64,000 nt of DNA from Rostrohypoxylon terebratum (taxonomy: Eukaryota; Ascomycota; Sordariomycetes; Xylariales; Hypoxylaceae): positions 947,449 to 1,011,448 of the forward strand of contig MU385857.1 in assembly GCA_022497145.1 (NCBI GenBank). The letters are read 5' to 3'. Within the stretch, counting starts at the first letter, position 1. Each line of letters begins with the position of its first letter. Positions 22,891 to 33,546 of this stretch are shown here, one piece after another. A program made the position numbers and the translations under genes. The notes below the pieces were generated by a model that was given only the letters and a program-made list of their open reading frames with translations, had not been told where the DNA came from and did not search any database.

Positions 22891-24471
22891 GATGGTTCTT
22901 TCAAAAAGTAGGTGAAGCAGTGTTGAATCCGGATGGAGACTGAGTTCATCTCCAACGGTCTGGATCGGGATACTCGAAGAATGCTTCTTAGTAAGCTGTT
23001 ACATAAATACTTTTATACACCGCCGGAATGGGGCAAAGTTGGCACAATCACCTTGTCTCTTGTAAGTACCTGTCTATCAAGCTAGCGAATTCATTAGGCT
23101 TGTCTCATGATAAGAACTTTGACTCCGCTTCTTCATCCATCCTGATCTGTCCTGACCAGCCATCTCAGAGTCGGTTAGTAGCGGGATTCCAATCAATTGG
23201 ATCCTCAGAAAACGGAAGACGGCCAAAGCCGAAAATACTATCTTATTTTTTTCGTACTGGTGTAAGGCTTGATCCCCAGCGTTCGGCGCAGAATCGTCAT
23301 TACCTCATTCCTATGCGATTCGTGAATGACAAGTTGGTCAACGGGCTACACGAGAATATATTCACTAGAAAGTCAGGTCCCAACAAGAAGCGAGTCCTTG
23401 GGCTAGCTAGCGTAAGCCACAATATATGCGAAACAACGTTTTTCTGGAGCCCCGTGGAAATCTCACATTTTCACAACAATATTTCGAGTTGAAGATTGAG
23501 CCGACCATAGGCAATTGAAAGATTTGTCACGAAGTTGACCTAATACGATATCTACAACTTCGCAGTTTCGCGCAGCGAGTATCTTTCAATTAATATTTCA
23601 TATCAGGTATGGATACCTATAGTATATACTACCGGTCAAAGCCATCAGCCCGATAACCGCAAGCCGGAACGCCGACATAACCCATTACGTCATGTATGAC
23701 ATCGGGGAAGCGGGTACGAAGTACAAGCATGGGGAAATTGGGACTTAAAGTTTGAGCGATCATTAGACGACAGGTTCATTTACCAAACTCACGGGTCTTG
23801 GGAAACTCTAAAGTTTCCCAAGGATCGCATACCAAGATTAAGTTCTTCTCTGTATCTGTATCTCAAAATCCGCGGCTGCTCTGCTTAGGTAAAGACCCAC
23901 TGTCCTAAGGTGAAGGGCTGCATATTGCGCCTCACACCTTCACGATAACCTTATGACGGATGCCAGGGAGCCGGCAGCCACACAGATCTCGATCAGGAGA
24001 GCCTATCACACGAACACAATAGGGTTCGGATATGTCTTGGTGACGCCACCGGGACGCCACATCCTGCTGCCAAAACTTGGACTTGGTGAGTTGCTCATGT
24101 TCGAAATCAAGGCAGCAGGGTCAGCAGTGATGTCATACGCCGCGTCCTCCGTCTACTCCAACCAGTGCTACGGAAGCCGTTTTATAAACCATGACGGCGC
24201 CGGCACTCGACTTTAATTCGATCTCGCGCGGGAGGACTAAGGTAATGTAACATATAGTAGTTGCCGTCGTCCCAGGAGAATATACCAACCTACCTAGTTT
24301 ATCTCAAATATCAAATTGTTGTACCTGAAGCGATACATACCCCTGAACAATTTTCACAGCGACATAGCAAGCAGAAAGAAGTAGGACTTGCAGACAGAGA
24401 ATCGCACCTATTAATTCATTGATTCCGTAACATATCATTAAGAAATCCAAACCACCACCGTCTCAACAACC
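22891..24471. other. Spacer with an unexplained 154-codon frame
   Basis: 1.6 kb between divergent start codons of the cytidine deaminase and the orphan at 24472. It contains a 154-codon plus-strand frame (23028-23492) with no recognisable domain, listed under rejected items. The region 23530-23640 is A/T-rich. No RNA gene or repeat recognised. Confidence 0.4.
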
Positions 24472-25122
24472 ATGGGCCACCCCTTCCACCCCGACGACTT
24501 CCCCATCAACAGCTCCGTCGTGCTGCAGCCGACACGCGCCTTCTACCTCAAAGGCTGCATCCACTTCAAGACGACGGCGCAAATCCTCGACCTATCGGGG
24601 CGTCTGCAGACCCCCTTCGTCGGCGACTTCAGCCACGCCTTCCTGGACGAAGCCGAGCAGGTCGCGCGCAAGCTGGCCTCCTCGCCGGCCTACGAGATAA
24701 AGTCCAGCGGCAACATGATGCGCACGCTGAAGACAATCACGGACTCCGACGGCGCCCGCGTCTGCGACCTGAACATCACCTTCGTCTCCTTCGACTCGAG
24801 CAAGGTCCGTTTCCCCAAGGACAGCCCGCACTCGCGCCACGAGATCGAGCTGTGTCCCGTGGGCGGCCGCGCGGGCGGCGAGGACGCGAAGCACGAGGCT
24901 TTCGTCAAGAACAGCATCCCGTACTTCTGGGACATGACGCGCGGACGTGTGGGGATTCTGTATAAGTGCTTGAACCAGAAGCGAGTCGAGATCGGCCGCG
25001 TCGCCGGGTACGGCTTTGACAAGGACGCTGTGCTGGTGCTGAACGGGAATGAGCTGGACGACGTGGTGGCTATCTCGACTTGTATTATCCTGCTCAATGG
25101 AAGAGATGCTATGGATGCTTAG
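24472..25122 (+). CDS. Conserved-looking hypothetical protein, possible tubby-like fold
   Basis: Intronless, 216 residues, starting ATGGGCCACCCC in a good ACCATGG context. G/C-rich third positions contrast sharply with the surrounding A/T-rich DNA, which supports real coding. There is no signal peptide or membrane segment. The pattern of alternating strands (SVVLQPTRAFYLKGCIHFK, RTLKTITDSDGARVCDLNIT, GILYKCLNQKRVEIGRVAG, DAVLVLNGNELDDVVAISTC) reminds me of the tubby C-terminal/LURP-one beta-barrel, in which the last strands surround a helix, but this is a weak impression. I do not recognise a family with certainty. It converges on the alpha/beta hydrolase with 259 bp between the stops. Confidence 0.7.
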   Translation: MGHPFHPDDFPINSSVVLQPTRAFYLKGCIHFKTTAQILDLSGRLQTPFVGDFSHAFLDEAEQVARKLASSPAYEIKSSGNMMRTLKTITDSDGARVCDLNITFVSFDSSKVRFPKDSPHSRHEIELCPVGGRAGGEDAKHEAFVKNSIPYFWDMTRGRVGILYKCLNQKRVEIGRVAGYGFDKDAVLVLNGNELDDVVAISTCIILLNGRDAMDA

Positions 25123-25381
25123 GGGTTTACGACACGAGATGGAATGACTGATGAAAAGCGATGATGGATTCGCATTTGGGAAGGAGAACGGGAAACTGCA
25201 TGTTTTGCCTAATTGTACTAATTAATAAGTCATAATCAAATTCACAAGAATGCAATTCTCTACGCGCCGGTCTATGCTCTCCCTGCAGCAAATTGCGATC
25301 ATGATGCCCGCAAGGAACTAACAATGTCTAGTGGTCTACCAACCGCTCCAAACGCCTGATCCCAAAACTCCCCCTTCCGAT

Positions 25382-26685
25382 TTATTCCCAACCCCAGAAC
25401 TCGTAGATACGTTCTAGAGTCTGGGGCCCGTGTGTGAAAGGAAAGTTGTGCGAGCCAGGAACGATGCTCCAATATACGTTATCCTTTCCACCAAGAAGAG
25501 GGAGGGCATCTTCTGTGTAGTCGTCCCTCTGAATCATGTTATCGTTCTTTCCAAGCAATACGGCGGTGGTATTGGGCTTTCGCTTAGCCAGCTGTCGCCA
25601 GTAATCATGCTGGTCCATTAACGGCGCGTATCGGAGTGTCGACATAAAAGCCTGCACGAATCCCCTGTGAAATTCGAGCGTCCAATGCACGGCATCCATA
25701 ACCTTGCGCTCGAAGGGTGTCTGCGGCGGCTCGCCCACGGGATCGACCGCCTCTTGGACTGCAAGGTCGACGTAGTCCTCGCTATGCTCAGTCTTGAGCG
25801 GAGCTTTGGTAGATGCATCGGAAATCGACATTCTAACTTTCTTGGACACTGATGAGGCGATAGGCTGTCGTAAGCGAATCTTCGTGAGCCACGAGAGGAT
25901 ACGGTCTGGTATGACGCCAGAGGTGAAGATGAACCGACTCGCGCCGCCAATATTCTCCGGGCGAATAAGTCCAGCGGGCGCGAGGAGAATCAGAGTCTCA
26001 ACCATATTTGGGAAGGTAGCCGTGAAGTTAGCAGCGATAGCTCCGCCGAGCGAATAGCCGATAATATGAAGGCCATTATCACCCGTCCATGACAATTTGG
26101 AGGATGCCAGGACAAGCAATATTTGGGTGACAAATAGTCTGGTGTCGTAAGGCACATCGCCGGGCGCATCACTGAAACCTCGTCCAAACAGGTCCTGAGC
26201 ATTTGTTAGTGGGGTTCCCCGGACTTATATGAACTCCTGGCAGGGTAACTCACAAAAAGCATAACACGACAGCCCTTCTCGGCAAATGGCGTCGCAATAT
26301 CCTTTAGAGTCATGCATGATGTACTGATTCCGTGAATAAATAAGACTTTGCGACCATCTTCAGGCCCGAATTCATACACTCGGATATTTCCGTACTAGAA
26401 GCTTATTGTCAGATTATTGTTTCACTCATTTATTTCTCGAAATTTGAAAAGGAATACAAATCCCAAGCTTACCGGTGTGACCACATCTCGGGCGCCCGGA
26501 AACGAGTCTGGAGTATATGGAATTTGAGCAAGTTCATCTTTAGACAGCTTATGAATCCTAGTTGAGAGAGGGCCGGGAATGATGGCTTGCTTTTGAGGCC
26601 ATAGCGCCAACCGAGCAAGTGAAGTGAGCGCAACGGTTACCGCCACGGTCGTTGCGATGACCGCGGTTGACCGGGTTCCCTCCAT
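25382..26685 (-). CDS. Membrane-anchored alpha/beta hydrolase
   Basis: Three exons, 26685-26473, 26394-26254 and 26194-25382, give 388 residues. An N-terminal hydrophobic segment (residues about 7-28) should anchor it in a membrane. The hydrolase fold starts with VRVYEFGPEDGRKVLFIHGIST (oxyanion HG), then LFDLFGRGFSD across intron 2, and the nucleophile elbow GYSLGG with the catalytic Ser. A late LLGKNDNMIQRD supplies a likely acid Asp and the closing PGSHNFPFTHGP the catalytic His. Substrate is unknown; lipase or ester hydrolase roles are common in this class. A CCTAGG heptamer array sits 88 bp upstream of the ATG. Introns are 78 and 59 bp. Confidence 0.88.
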
Positions 26686-26772
26686 TCCAACCGAAACCGA
26701 TACCCAAACCCACCGTCCAAAGTCCGATGATTCCTATGATACTGACGTCTTGGCGAGACTTTAGACTTAGAA

Positions 26773-26792
26773 CCTAGGTCCTAGGTCCTAGG
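26773..26792. repeat. Tandem CCTAGGT heptamers
   Basis: CCTAGG at 26773, 26780 and 26787, 7 bp apart, the same array as at 5026 and 29133. Confidence 0.8.
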
Positions 26793-27289
26793 TTTTTGAC
26801 AAGTCTAATTTTTGTGAGTAAGAAAGAGGAACTTTCCGGTCCACCTTTGCAAACACAGAACCGACGGATTATAGAAATGTTAGGGTTGAAAAGGTTCAAT
26901 GTTATCTTGAAACGTGCAACAGGGCACAATATGTTTTAAGTACTTTGTATCGGGGAAGTCATCAGTGACACAAAGAGACACACCGAAGCTCAGCTGACTG
27001 TAACGCTAGTTAGGTCTAGTTATGTATAATTGCATAGTGTGTAACTCGAACGGTCCCCACAGCCACCCGATATTCCCGATATTCCCACGTGGCGTCCTGG
27101 GGATTGTAGTACAAAGGACCAAGTTTTCACTTCCGCCTACCTAGTAGTAGACTTTTCGCCTCGCTCGTCACTTCCCCGTGATTTCTCTACATGACTAACT
27201 TAGTTTCTATAATGATTTTCATAACACCCTATGATCTCTTTAACATTATGCCTTCTATCTATGCGCCCAGGCAACAGCGAGGCACTCAA

Positions 27290-27302
27290 GGGGGGGGGGG
27301 GG
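27290..27302 (+). repeat. Poly-G run (13 G)
   Basis: Thirteen consecutive G. Its length is uncertain because homopolymers are a common sequencing error. Confidence 0.6.
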
Positions 27303-27532
27303 TTACGATTCGCTGAATCCTGACCCAAAGACTCGTTTTAAAGCCTATAACCACTATAGGCAGAAGCATACAATAACCTTAGTGAACTTGAGCTCGAACT
27401 CATGAATACTATTACTATATACTCACACTGAGGCATACAACATCTAGTCAAGTATAACGAATCAAATAGCCACCATACTCCACCATTGTAACGCAACATA
27501 TAGCAGTGATCCAGGCTAGTCTTCTGACCATG

Positions 27533-28486
27533 TCACAAAGTATACCCAGCATCCATCACAACGTTTACCCCCGTGATACTCCTGCTCTTCGCGAAAAGAA
27601 GAACCTGCTCCGCGACATCCTCGACAGTGACGGCGCGTTTAAGTTTGGTCTTCTGGATATGGCCCTGTTTTATCTCGTCGGAGAAATTCTCCGCCCAGTC
27701 CTAAATCTATCTGTTAGATATCCTCGCTCTTCGGCATATCAGAATTGATCGGATATCTTACAGTGAGCAGCAAACCCGGAGATACGCTATTAACCCTGAT
27801 CTTAGGAGCAGCCATGACCGCCAGCGCTTTCACCAGATGGATTTGCGCGGCTTTGGTGACGGCATAAGGCTGTCAAGTGTTATCACAAGCTCTGATCGGG
27901 TAACATTGACCGAAGCGACTTACCAGAGAGCTTCCACTAGGTATCACTCCGGCGATGGAGGCTGTGGTGATGAAAGCGCCTTCGGACTCATCGAGGTATT
28001 TCTTAGCGGCCTGCATAAGCCACATGTGAGATTTCACGTTCAGATTGAAAGTCCGATCCCAATCCTCTTCATGCGCATTGTCATCGATGCTAGTCCAGCC
28101 ACGGCTGCAGGCACGTCGTCAGCAGTTATCTACAAGAAGACACATAACTTTCGAGCAAGATGTGCCGAACGAATATCGATGACTTACAAGCGAGTCCATC
28201 CGCCATTTGAGAAGATGACGTCTAGCCGACCGAACCTATCGACGGTCTCCTTGACAAGGCGATTTATATCGTCTCGGCTACCTAGATCAGCCCTAATAAC
28301 GGCGAAGTTTTCGCTGGAGCTATCGGCGGGTAGGGTAGAAAGGGCAGGTAATTCAGCGAGGAGCTTATTTGCTCGTTCTTCGTTGTTGGCATAGTTCACG
28401 ATCACTTGGAAGCCGTTCTTGGCGAAGAGCCGACACGCTGCTGCTCCGAGTCCGGCGCTTCCCGCCGTGATTAATGCAACGGGCAT
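27533..28486 (-). CDS. Short-chain dehydrogenase/reductase
   Basis: Four exons, 28486-28188, 28104-27924, 27869-27762 and 27700-27533, give 251 residues, the classical SDR length. The cofactor motif is TAGSAGLG (residues 7-14); the catalytic set is Ser149 (TTASIAG), Tyr162 and Lys166 in PYAVTK. RVNSVSPGLLLT follows the active site and the protein ends ITGVNVVMDAGYTL. The Asn pair after the first strand (VNYANN) suggests NADP(H) or NAD(H) without a clear preference. No signal peptide. Substrate unknown; related fungal SDRs are annotated as 3-oxoacyl-ACP-reductase-like. Introns are 83, 54 and 61 bp. A long A run (28568-28594) lies in its upstream region. Confidence 0.9.
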
Positions 28487-28878
28487 GACTATGTTACCCT
28501 TGTTTGCTTTTATTTTATTTTATTTTTAAAAAAAAATGAAATTGCCCAAGCAAGACTTAATTTACAAAGTAGCCTCAAAAAAAAAAAAAAAAAGAGCTGG
28601 TCTATCTTAGTACATCTGAGTTCACGTATTAGCTGAGCTACCTTCTGCGGTACCTAGGCCCTGGGTATCCATCCATCCACAATATAAGATGAGGGGTTCC
28701 TCGGGAATTAAGTCGTGCTATAAGTAACGGCAACAAAGCGCCGCATCTATTACTAGGAGGTCCTAGTTATAGTAAGCACCGGGCAGGGACTTGACACCCT
28801 TAGGTAACTCTAACAAACGCCATCCAATTTGTATACTTTTCTACAACCATAGTAATCTACACATGACGCAGAACTCCG
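28487..28878. other. Spacer with A/T homopolymers
   Basis: A TTTTATTTTATTTT stretch followed by A runs at 28510-28540 and 28577-28594, then a single CCTAGG at 28653. No gene seen. Confidence 0.5.
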
Positions 28879-29543
28879 TCAAATTCCAACCTGCTCGTCT
28901 ATAGTACAAGCTCCGCTATGCAAGACCGAGTGCTCCGGCGCGATATTGTCTCGAGTAGGGATCGAGACCGCAATCACTTCATCACCCGGATACGTAGCTT
29001 CGTGGCCCCAGCCCGAGATATCCTTCGTGTCGTCGGCGAAGACGAGGCCGTATTTCCCGCCGTACACGAGAGCCGTGTCCGTCCCATTCGGCAGGCTTAC
29101 TACACCGGTGTTAGCATCCCGTCTACTTGATACCTAGGTCCTAGGTCCTAGGTCTTATGTTTCGTGTCAATCGGATGAGAGGCTTACGTTGTACGATACC
29201 GCTTATGAACCAGACCCATCTAGAGATCCACGGGTAAGTCCCTGGTACGTGGCGCGGTGTGGCTTTCGATTACTTACTGCTTGAACGGCGCATTATGCAG
29301 CCCGCCTTCGAACCTGATTGGTAATATGGTATACGTCGCGTTCGAGGCGGCGCCCAATTCCAGCGTGTGCGTCCCGACTACGCCAGACACATTGCTCGTC
29401 ACGAACGGCGTGCTCAATTGCCAGCACTCCAGCACCGACACGTTCTTCTTGCCCGTTAGCGCTGTTACGTTGAGAGGCTGCTGCTGCTGCTCTGCGCGCG
29501 TCATGCCGAAGAATAGAGCGGCGAGCGTGAGGGAGAGGCGCAT
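28879..29543 (-). CDS. Small secreted cupin-like protein
   Basis: Three exons, 29543-29278, 29219-29188 (only 32 bp) and 29099-28879, give 172 residues. The first 17 or so residues (MRLSLTLAALFFGMTRA) are a signal peptide with a plausible cleavage before EQQQQ. The mature chain has repeated N-glycosylation sites (NVT, NVS, NAT) and a beta-rich body: VGTHTLELG, YTILPIRFEGGLHNAP, WVWFISGIVQ, SLPNGTDTALVYGGKYGLVF, then EHSVLHSGAC. I recognise this as a class of fungal small secreted cupin-like proteins, function unknown. The exon 2/3 joint creates a Leu codon where relatives often have a small residue. Intron 2 (88 bp) carries the CCTAGG heptamer array. The N gap starts 50 bp upstream of the ATG. 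Confidence 0.8.
29133..29152. repeat. Tandem CCTAGGT heptamers inside an intron
   Basis: CCTAGG at 29133, 29140 and 29147 lies within intron 2 of the secreted cupin-like gene. It shows the array can enter a transcribed unit. Confidence 0.8.
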
Positions 29544-30417
29544 CGTGTTCAACCAAGTTCGTAAGTATAGAGTAGCTGGTTTTACAAGTGGTGNNNNNNN
29601 NNNGGAATCTAAATTATGTAAAGCAGGATATATATACTATGCAAGGTAAGAAAATGGCAATGTCGACAGAGGTCAAAAGAATTTGCAGGATCAATCCCTC
29701 AAGAGTAGTAGCTAGTTACCTATATATCTACCTAGGTAGTTAGTATACATATATAGAATAGATCCGACAAAAAAGCAAAGCCCAGATCCGATCTGCGTAA
29801 ACATCGTGAGCCGATCTTCGGTAACTTTGCTGTTTACGAAAGGAGCACCTTGCATCGTGGCTTACGCCCAAATTTCGTAAAGCACAAGTCCACCAATGGA
29901 GATGCGATGGCTGAGATGACAGATGTATGAACCCGGATTTCAATCTGTGGGTTAGCCTAGCGTCATTATGACTCTGCTATGTAGTGTTCACCCCATTAAC
30001 CTCATTAGCGATATAGGAAATCGGGGCAAGCCTCATCGCATCACAGACATATCGTCGCATAACATTTTCATGTCTGACTTTCGTAGTACGTATTACACAT
30101 CGTATGACCAACCCATCTTCCTTATCCAGCTCACAGTAATCAGTGTCAGTTTTTGCACGCCTAAATACGAACGGTCAAAAACCAGGTATTTTATCTGTAT
30201 ACACAATGCTCCCAAAGCCCAAACGTAAGGTACATGGTCCGTATACCTGGATTAAACAGGTTACGAGTCGTCGCCGTAGTCGCCTTCTCATCCTACACGT
30301 GCCCTCGGCCTGCTCGTCAGTGGGAGTAGTCATGCGCCCTTCTGATCACATCACATAGCCGGAAGTACTGCACCCGTAGCTGTTTACTAATACCGCCGTT
30401 ACCTACGATCCTCCCGA
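29544..30417. other. Spacer with an assembly gap
   Basis: 874 bp upstream of the secreted gene and downstream of SDH1. Ten unknown bases occupy 29594-29603. A/T-rich; single CCTAGG at 29731. No gene seen. Confidence 0.5.
29594..29603. other. Assembly gap (10 N)
   Basis: Ten unresolved bases, a conventional gap marker. The true missing length is unknown, so the promoter of the neighbouring gene may be incomplete. Confidence 0.99.
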
Positions 30418-32745
30418 TCAGTAGACTCTCTTGAACGGTGGGACAGCCTTGCATTCGTTCTCATCCAGCGTCGTGCCGATGACTCGTCGGTATCCAAGCT
30501 CGACCTTGCCATGTGGCGTTTTCTGGAAGGAAAGAGTGTGCTTCATCCAGTTTTCGTCGTCACGATCGGGGTAGTCTTCACGAGCGTGAGCACCACGCGA
30601 CTCCTTTCGGTTGGCAGCGGAAGTAGCAGTTTGGACGCTGTTGAGATTGTTAGCTAATCGTCATCCCTCGATGATAGGAATACCGAGAAGTACTTACGCG
30701 CAAGTTAGCAAGTTTCTTAATTCGAGTGTCTCGACGAGATCTGAGTTCCAGATCATGCCGCGGTCCTTGATTCCGACCTGGGAGTATGTCTTGTCGATTT
30801 CGGTGACTCTTCGTACACCTTCGTCCAAGCTTTCCTGGGTTCGGAAGACGCTGACATCTGTTTGCATGGCCTTTTGCATGGCAAGTCGGATTTCAGCTGT
30901 GCTCTTAGGGCCGTTGGAATTGCGGACCTTGTCCAAGACCTCGATCGATCCTGCACCAGCATCTGCGCTGACGGGCTTGGCCTTTGCGCCCGGCGTGAAT
31001 TTGTCTCGGATAGTGTGGGAAACAGCTCGTCCGAATACGACTAGATCTAGCAGAGAGTTGGCGCCCAGTCGGTTGGCGCCGTGAACTGAGACACAAGCAG
31101 CTTCACCGCAAGCAAATAGACCAGGAACAACCTTGTCGTTGCCAGCTTCATCGACTGTGAGAACCTCTCCGGTATATCTTGTGGGGATACCACCCATGTT
31201 GTAGTGAACGGTGGGCAGAACTGGAATGGGTTGTTTGCGAACGTCAACACCCGCGAAGATGGCAGCAGTCTCAGAGATACCAGGCAGACGCTCGGCAAGG
31301 ATTTCGGCAGGCAAGTGACTTAGCTGAAGGAAGATGTGGTCCTTCTCAGCACCAACACCACGACCCTCGCGAATCTCCAAGGTCATGGATCGCGAGACGA
31401 CATCACGACTGGCCAAATCCTTCGCGGTAGGCGCATATCGCTCCATAAATCGCTCACCCTCGGAGTTGAGGAGGTAACCACCCTCACCTCGAGAACCCTC
31501 TGTAATCAGACAGCCAGCTCCGTAGATACCGGTAGGGTGGAACTGGACGAATTCGAGATCCTGGTTAGGTAGTCCGGCACGGGCAACCATGGCCATGCCA
31601 TCACCGGTACAAGTATGCGCCGAGGTACAACTGAAGTAGGCTCGACCGTATCCACCAGTAGCCAAGACGGTATTCTGGGCAAGGAATCTGTGGAGCGTAC
31701 CATCTTCCTGGTTGTAAGCTAGGACACCACGGCATTCTCCATCTTCCATGATCAGATCGAGAGCGAAGAACTCAATGAAGTAGTTGGTGCTGTGACGAAG
31801 AGATTGGCCGTAAAGGGTGTGTAGAAGGGCGTGTCCTGTTCGGTCAGCGGCGGCACAGCATCGGTATGCCTGACCACCCTTTCCGTACTTCTGCGACTGT
31901 CCACCAAAGGCACGTTGGTAGCTAGGGAACAACCATTAGCAGCCAGTTGGGGTAGCTGGGAGGGTTGACTTGGACTTACATTCTACCATCTTCTGTTCGG
32001 GAAAATGGGCAACCGTAATTCTCGAGCTCGATAATAGACGCAGGAGCCTCTCTCGTCATGTAGTGGATAGCATCTTGGTCGCCGAGCCAATCCGAACCCT
32101 TTACAGTATCGTACATGTGCCACCGCCAGTCATCCTCGTGCATGTTTCCTAGAGCCGCATTGATACCACCCTGGGCAGCGACTGTGTGGCTTCGTGTGGG
32201 AAAGAGCTTCGATATACAAGCTGTGTTGAAACCAGCCTCCGCAAGACCGAATGCCGCGCGCAATCCGGAACCGCCCGCGCCGACGACGACTGCATCATAC
32301 TCGTGATCCTACTGTCAAGTTAATTGTTGTTGATCCCATGTGAAATTTTATGTCTTGAGACAAAGACATGTGAAATGCGACGTACAATAACAGGGTACTT
32401 GTTGCTAACATGTACCGGCGCTTCCTTGGCTCTCAGTGGGTTATTTGCGATGATTCGAGCTGCACGTGAAAGAATACAATTAGATGCCAATTCGTTGAAC
32501 TGATTAATATATATATATGTATAATAATTGTACTCACAGACAGGTCGCGTGGAAGAGAAGGTTCTGGCTTGGCATCTTGCTGCCCGGGAGAACTGTCAAT
32601 GCGAAAATGAAGTCAGTGGCCATTCAAAATAATTATCTCGGTAACCGCCGCACGCAACTGGACTTATAAGTAAGGGAGCAAGGGAGGGGAAAAAACTCAC
32701 GGTAGAGCCAGTGGCTAAACTTCTTAATGCCATTGAAGATGCCAT
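30418..32745 (-). CDS. SDH1: Succinate dehydrogenase flavoprotein subunit
   Basis: Six exons, 32745-32701, 32592-32538, 32459-32386, 32308-31980, 31921-30698 and 30637-30418, give 648 residues, the normal length. This is the FAD-bearing catalytic subunit of mitochondrial complex II; it oxidises succinate to fumarate. An Arg/Ser-rich mitochondrial presequence covers about residues 1-34. The FAD dinucleotide fold GAGGSG is at 68-73 and the covalent FAD His is His99 in RSHTVAAQGG. Later blocks are QFHPTGIYGAG, EGSRGEGG, HYNMGGIPT and HGANRLGANSLLDLVVFGRA, and the end is HGKVELGYRRVI ... PPFKRVY. The promoter or leader holds four CAGAAGTC units at 32837-32868. All splice joins keep the family sequence unbroken. 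Confidence 0.96.
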
Positions 32746-33546
32746 CGTGGATTGGAAACGTATGAGGAGGAGGGGTGACGCCAAACGACGAGGAGGCTTC
32801 TTGTCTTGACCTGCAAGTCTCGGGAATGGCGAATGGCAGAAGTCCAGAAGTCCAGAAGTCCAGAAGTCTAGAAAAAAGTGATGATGCCGGCCAAGTTCAA
32901 CCGCAGCTTCCAGACAATCCAGCGCTTAACCAATAGCGTCGATTCTGATTACCGAGGGATAATAGAGCCGGCCATTTCCACAAGTATTTTGTATTTTGTA
33001 CCTACCGCCTTCCATCCCACCTTACGAAGTACAGCATACGCTAGTAAACATTTTAGCACTTTAGCCACCAGCATCATAATCACGTGTCAGATATATTGAG
33101 TGCGTTTTTAGAATTCGTTTAAACGTAACGGTCCTTTTTCAACAAACCGATCATCATGATCTAATGATCAACCTACTACCAGTCCTGAAAGGAGAAGTCA
33201 CAGAAGTCACATAAAAGGATCAAATGTTAAAGCAAAGCAGCCGGTCAGAAATCAACGCAATATATGCCATTATGGTACAAGCACTACTCACTGGGTATTA
33301 TACCAGGAGGCCAAAAGGCCGTATCGAATCATCTATGTACGTCATTGTAGCTATCCATGTCCTATCTGACATGCGTTGTTCTATTGTCCATTCCACGACG
33401 AATGCAATTGAATGCAAATGATTTCTTTCCCCTTGGATTGTGTAGGATTTTCTAGTGCCCATTCGCAAATGCAACAAAGTTGATATCGTCCCTGAACACC
33501 GACTCTAATGTGTTTCGTGACGTGACTCCGGACCCCCAGTGGTTTC
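32746..33546. other. Spacer upstream of SDH1
   Basis: 801 bp with the SDH1 promoter and the 3' end of the PX gene. Besides the CAGAAGTC tandem repeat I see no gene. Confidence 0.5.
32837..32868. repeat. Four tandem CAGAAGTC units
   Basis: Exact 8-bp units at 32837, 32845, 32853 and 32861, starting 92 bp upstream of the SDH1 ATG. It may be in the promoter or leader and may vary in copy number between strains. Confidence 0.8.

Larger units (their letters stand above)
26686..27532. other. Spacer with heptamer repeat and poly-G
   Basis: 847 bp upstream of the hydrolase and downstream of the SDR. It contains the CCTAGG array at 26773-26792 and a 13-base G run at 27290-27302. Otherwise A/T-rich with no gene seen. 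Confidence 0.5.

Noticed and set aside
23028..23492. 154-codon plus-strand frame
   Set aside because: No recognisable domain, low codon bias and no supporting splice sites; a chance frame of this size is possible. Transcription data could rescue it.
18979..28486. A transporter, deaminase, hydrolase and SDR as a metabolite gene cluster
   Set aside because: There is no backbone synthase, no pathway-specific regulator, the cytidine deaminase is housekeeping salvage, and spacing and orientation are ordinary.
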